A stretch of DNA of 20,802 bases from a virus: the IMG/VR virus record IMGVR_UViG_3300009008_000297, positions 1 to 20,802 of that record; one strand, given 5' to 3'. Shown here one piece after another: positions 19,656 through 20,802 of this stretch (within the stretch, counting starts at the first letter, position 1; every line of letters starts with the position of its first letter). A program made the position numbers and the translations under genes. The notes below the pieces were generated by a model. The model was not told the DNA's origin. It ran no database searches and saw nothing but the letters and a program-made list of their open reading frames with translations.

Positions 19656-20237
19656 AAACTTGTGGTGATGTTCCGCTTGGTATATAATTGGATATATGCC
19701 AAAAAAACATCAATGTGTAGATTGCAAAAAGATTATTTTAAAATACAATGCTGTCCGATGCCGACAGTGTTATATTAAGCACATTAAAAGTAATCTACCA
19801 AAAACTGCTTTTAAAAAAGGCCAAAGATGTGATGAAAAACATCCTAATTGGAAAGGTGGCAAATGGATATGGGCTAGAAGAAAAGCTATTAAGAGAGATA
19901 AAGGAATTTGCCAAAATTGTAAATTGAATGAATCTGACATTATGGATGTAGCACATATTATTCCAGTAAAGGGGAATTATAAAAGACGATATACACCGCA
20001 AGATATAAAAAATTTAATCACTCTTTGCCCGAATTGTCATAGACGATATGATAAAGGCAAGATAAAACTTCGATAAAATACTGCTCATCTAAAACTCCGC
20101 TAAAACGGCGAAAGCACCCAAGCCAACGCCGTGCTAGCAATAGCAATGACCTACGGGAAACTATGGTCGCTATGGGCAAGTGTAGAGACTTTACACGGAG
20201 CTTTCCGAAAGGAAATGAAGACAAAGTCCACTAAATG
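19656..20237 (+). mobile_element. Group I intron in the capsid gene (582 nt)
   Basis: The catalytic core is visible in order. P3 is CTCCG (20095-20099) with CGGAG (20196-20200). P4 is ACGGC (20105) with GCCGT (20128). P6-like TGCTA-GCAA-TAGCA is at 20132-20145. P7 is GACTTT (20187-20192) with AAAGTC (20223-20228), within the conserved GTAGAGACT and AAGACAAAGTCC. P8 is TTTCC-GAAA-GGAAA (20202-20215). P2 is GGTATAT (19679) with ATATGCC (19694). The 5' exon ends ...GATGAGT and its TGAGT can pair with GCTTG (19675-19679) with a terminal T-G pair. The intron ends in G (20237). Exon 2 begins GG, able to pair with CC (19673-19674). The length is 194 x 3, so both exons stay in frame. Confidence 0.88.
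19696..20076 (+). CDS. Intron-encoded HNH homing endonuclease
   Basis: The 126-residue protein has two CxxC pairs at the N-terminus (C7/C10, C22/C25), then HPNWKGG (49-55), a motif common in phage HNH homing enzymes. The HNH domain has CQNC (72-75), AHIIP with H87, N106 and CPNCHRRY (111-118). The His-Asn-His set looks intact. It lies between P2 and P3 of the group I intron and is read in a different frame from the capsid exon. Its ATG (19696-19698) lies within the 3' arm of P2 and has no ribosome site, so folding of the intron would limit its translation. It would cut intron-less capsid genes and drive intron spread. Confidence 0.88.
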   Translation: MPKKHQCVDCKKIILKYNAVRCRQCYIKHIKSNLPKTAFKKGQRCDEKHPNWKGGKWIWARRKAIKRDKGICQNCKLNESDIMDVAHIIPVKGNYKRRYTPQDIKNLITLCPNCHRRYDKGKIKLR

Positions 20238-20729
20238 GGTATTATCGAAGCAACTTCTAAGTCAACCAACCATACCTCGCATAATTCCGGTACCGTTTGG
20301 TCCGCAACTATCTTGGATGGTTTGATGATGGATAACTGGGACAATAGCAACGGCGACGTTTCTACTGATCTGTTCATGGGTTCATTCTTGAAGAAAACCA
20401 CGGACACCTTTACCCAGAAAAATAACATCGTAGTCAATAACCCAGGTGGCCAGACCACCATTGTCAGGACTGTTACTACTTATGAATCATCCTTTGGTAC
20501 CCTCAGGATTCATAAGCACAGATATGTCCAGCAATCCGGTGATGCTACCGGTAGGGTGCTAGCTATCAATCCTATGAAGCTGGCTAAGGCTTTCCTTGAT
20601 AAGCCTTATATCGACACTGGTTTGGCTAGAAGTGGCCCTTATACTCCTAGGGCTGTGGCTGGTTCTTGGACCCTTGAGGTTCATAACCAAGACTCAAACT
20701 TCTATGCTGATGGTTTTGACATAGACTAG
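20238..20729 (+). CDS. Major capsid protein, exon 2
   Basis: Exon 2 starts GIIEATSKSTNHTSHNSGTV (163 residues), followed by ILDGLMMDNWDNSNGDVSTDLFMG, FGTLRIHKHRY, VLAINPMKLAKAFLDKPYIDTGLARSG and a C-terminal GSWTLEVHNQDSNFYADGFDID. The family junction is typically GT.xRxMxGII.., so GTAPKMS joined to GIIEA restores the expected order. The joined protein is about 302 residues from TTG 19239, or about 310 with the upstream TIATDNIL, normal for SU10-like shells. An apparent ATG at 20235 belongs to the intron end and is not a real start. The exon is richer in G and C than the intron, as expected for a highly expressed gene next to a mobile insert. Confidence 0.85.
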   Translation, partial: GIIEATSKSTNHTSHNSGTVWSATILDGLMMDNWDNSNGDVSTDLFMGSFLKKTTDTFTQKNNIVVNNPGGQTTIVRTVTTYESSFGTLRIHKHRYVQQSGDATGRVLAINPMKLAKAFLDKPYIDTGLARSGPYTPRAVAGSWTLEVHNQDSNFYADGFDID

Positions 20730-20760
20730 CTCTTTGTCTTTACACTCAGCTTGATATTGT

Positions 20761-20793
20761 TTCGCCCTTATTATCCAGTTTGGTAAGGGCGAA
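20761..20793 (+). terminator. Perfect 10-bp hairpin after the capsid gene
   Basis: TTCGCCCTTA (20761-20770) pairs perfectly with TAAGGGCGAA (20784-20793) around a 13-nt loop, 32 bases after the capsid stop. It probably stabilises the abundant capsid message or causes partial termination. No T-run is visible before the window ends. Confidence 0.6.
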
Positions 20794-20802
20794 CGAACTG
20801 GA

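Noticed and set aside
19656-19778. Unspliced extension of capsid exon 1
   Set aside because: It translates intron core and P2 sequence and breaks the capsid family pattern.
20131-20325. 64-codon ORF across the intron 3' end
   Set aside because: It covers P4-P8 of the intron and exon 2 in the wrong frame.
1-20802. CRISPR array or stop-codon recoding
   Set aside because: No regularly spaced repeats with spacers were seen, and TAA, TAG and TGA all end well-supported genes.

Overview
The window is one stretch of a tailed bacteriophage (or prophage) genome. All recognisable genes are on the + strand, tightly packed, in A+T-rich DNA. TAA, TAG and TGA all end genes, so the standard bacterial code fits. 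Near-consensus sigma70-type promoters, a few strong Shine-Dalgarno sites and a group I intron point to a low-GC bacterial host. The sequence does not name the host.

Layout. (1) 1-1170: the 3' end of a late gene, probably a virion or DNA-ejection protein, then a terminator hairpin. (2) 1170-1360: early control region with a perfect 15-bp palindrome and a TTGACA promoter in front of a ribbon-helix-helix regulator. (3) 1360-5680: regulator, small zinc-binding proteins, and a recombination/replication block: ERF annealing protein, PD-(D/E)XK nuclease, a small protein with an SSB-like tail, a replication initiator that carries five tandem 11-bp iterons (candidate origin), and a NinB-like protein. 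(4) 5680-10660: many small phage proteins, a free-standing HNH endonuclease, an RlpA-like fragment that looks frameshifted, and an HNH-YopX fusion. (5) 10660-13020: a 300-base structured noncoding block ending in a tRNA-Leu-like RNA with a pseudoknot, a second PD-(D/E)XK nuclease and two DNA methyltransferases, each with a visible lesion. (6) 13020-13490: an early/late switch region with two extended -10 promoters, an intrinsic terminator, two tiny ORFs and two large hairpin RNAs. (7) 13490-20800: late module with two small proteins, terminase small and large subunits, portal, two small proteins, scaffold, and an SU10-like major capsid protein gene split by a 582-nt group I intron encoding an HNH endonuclease.

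How it works together. Early transcription from about 1356 makes the regulator, recombination and replication proteins. Replication probably starts inside the initiator gene, as in lambda O. Late transcription from about 13083/13135 makes packaging and head proteins, and the capsid message must be spliced.

The most notable points are the capsid-gene intron, the tRNA-like pseudoknotted RNA, the 21-bp inverted-repeat RNA, the leaderless mini-ORF that ends inside a terminator, and the in-gene iteron origin.
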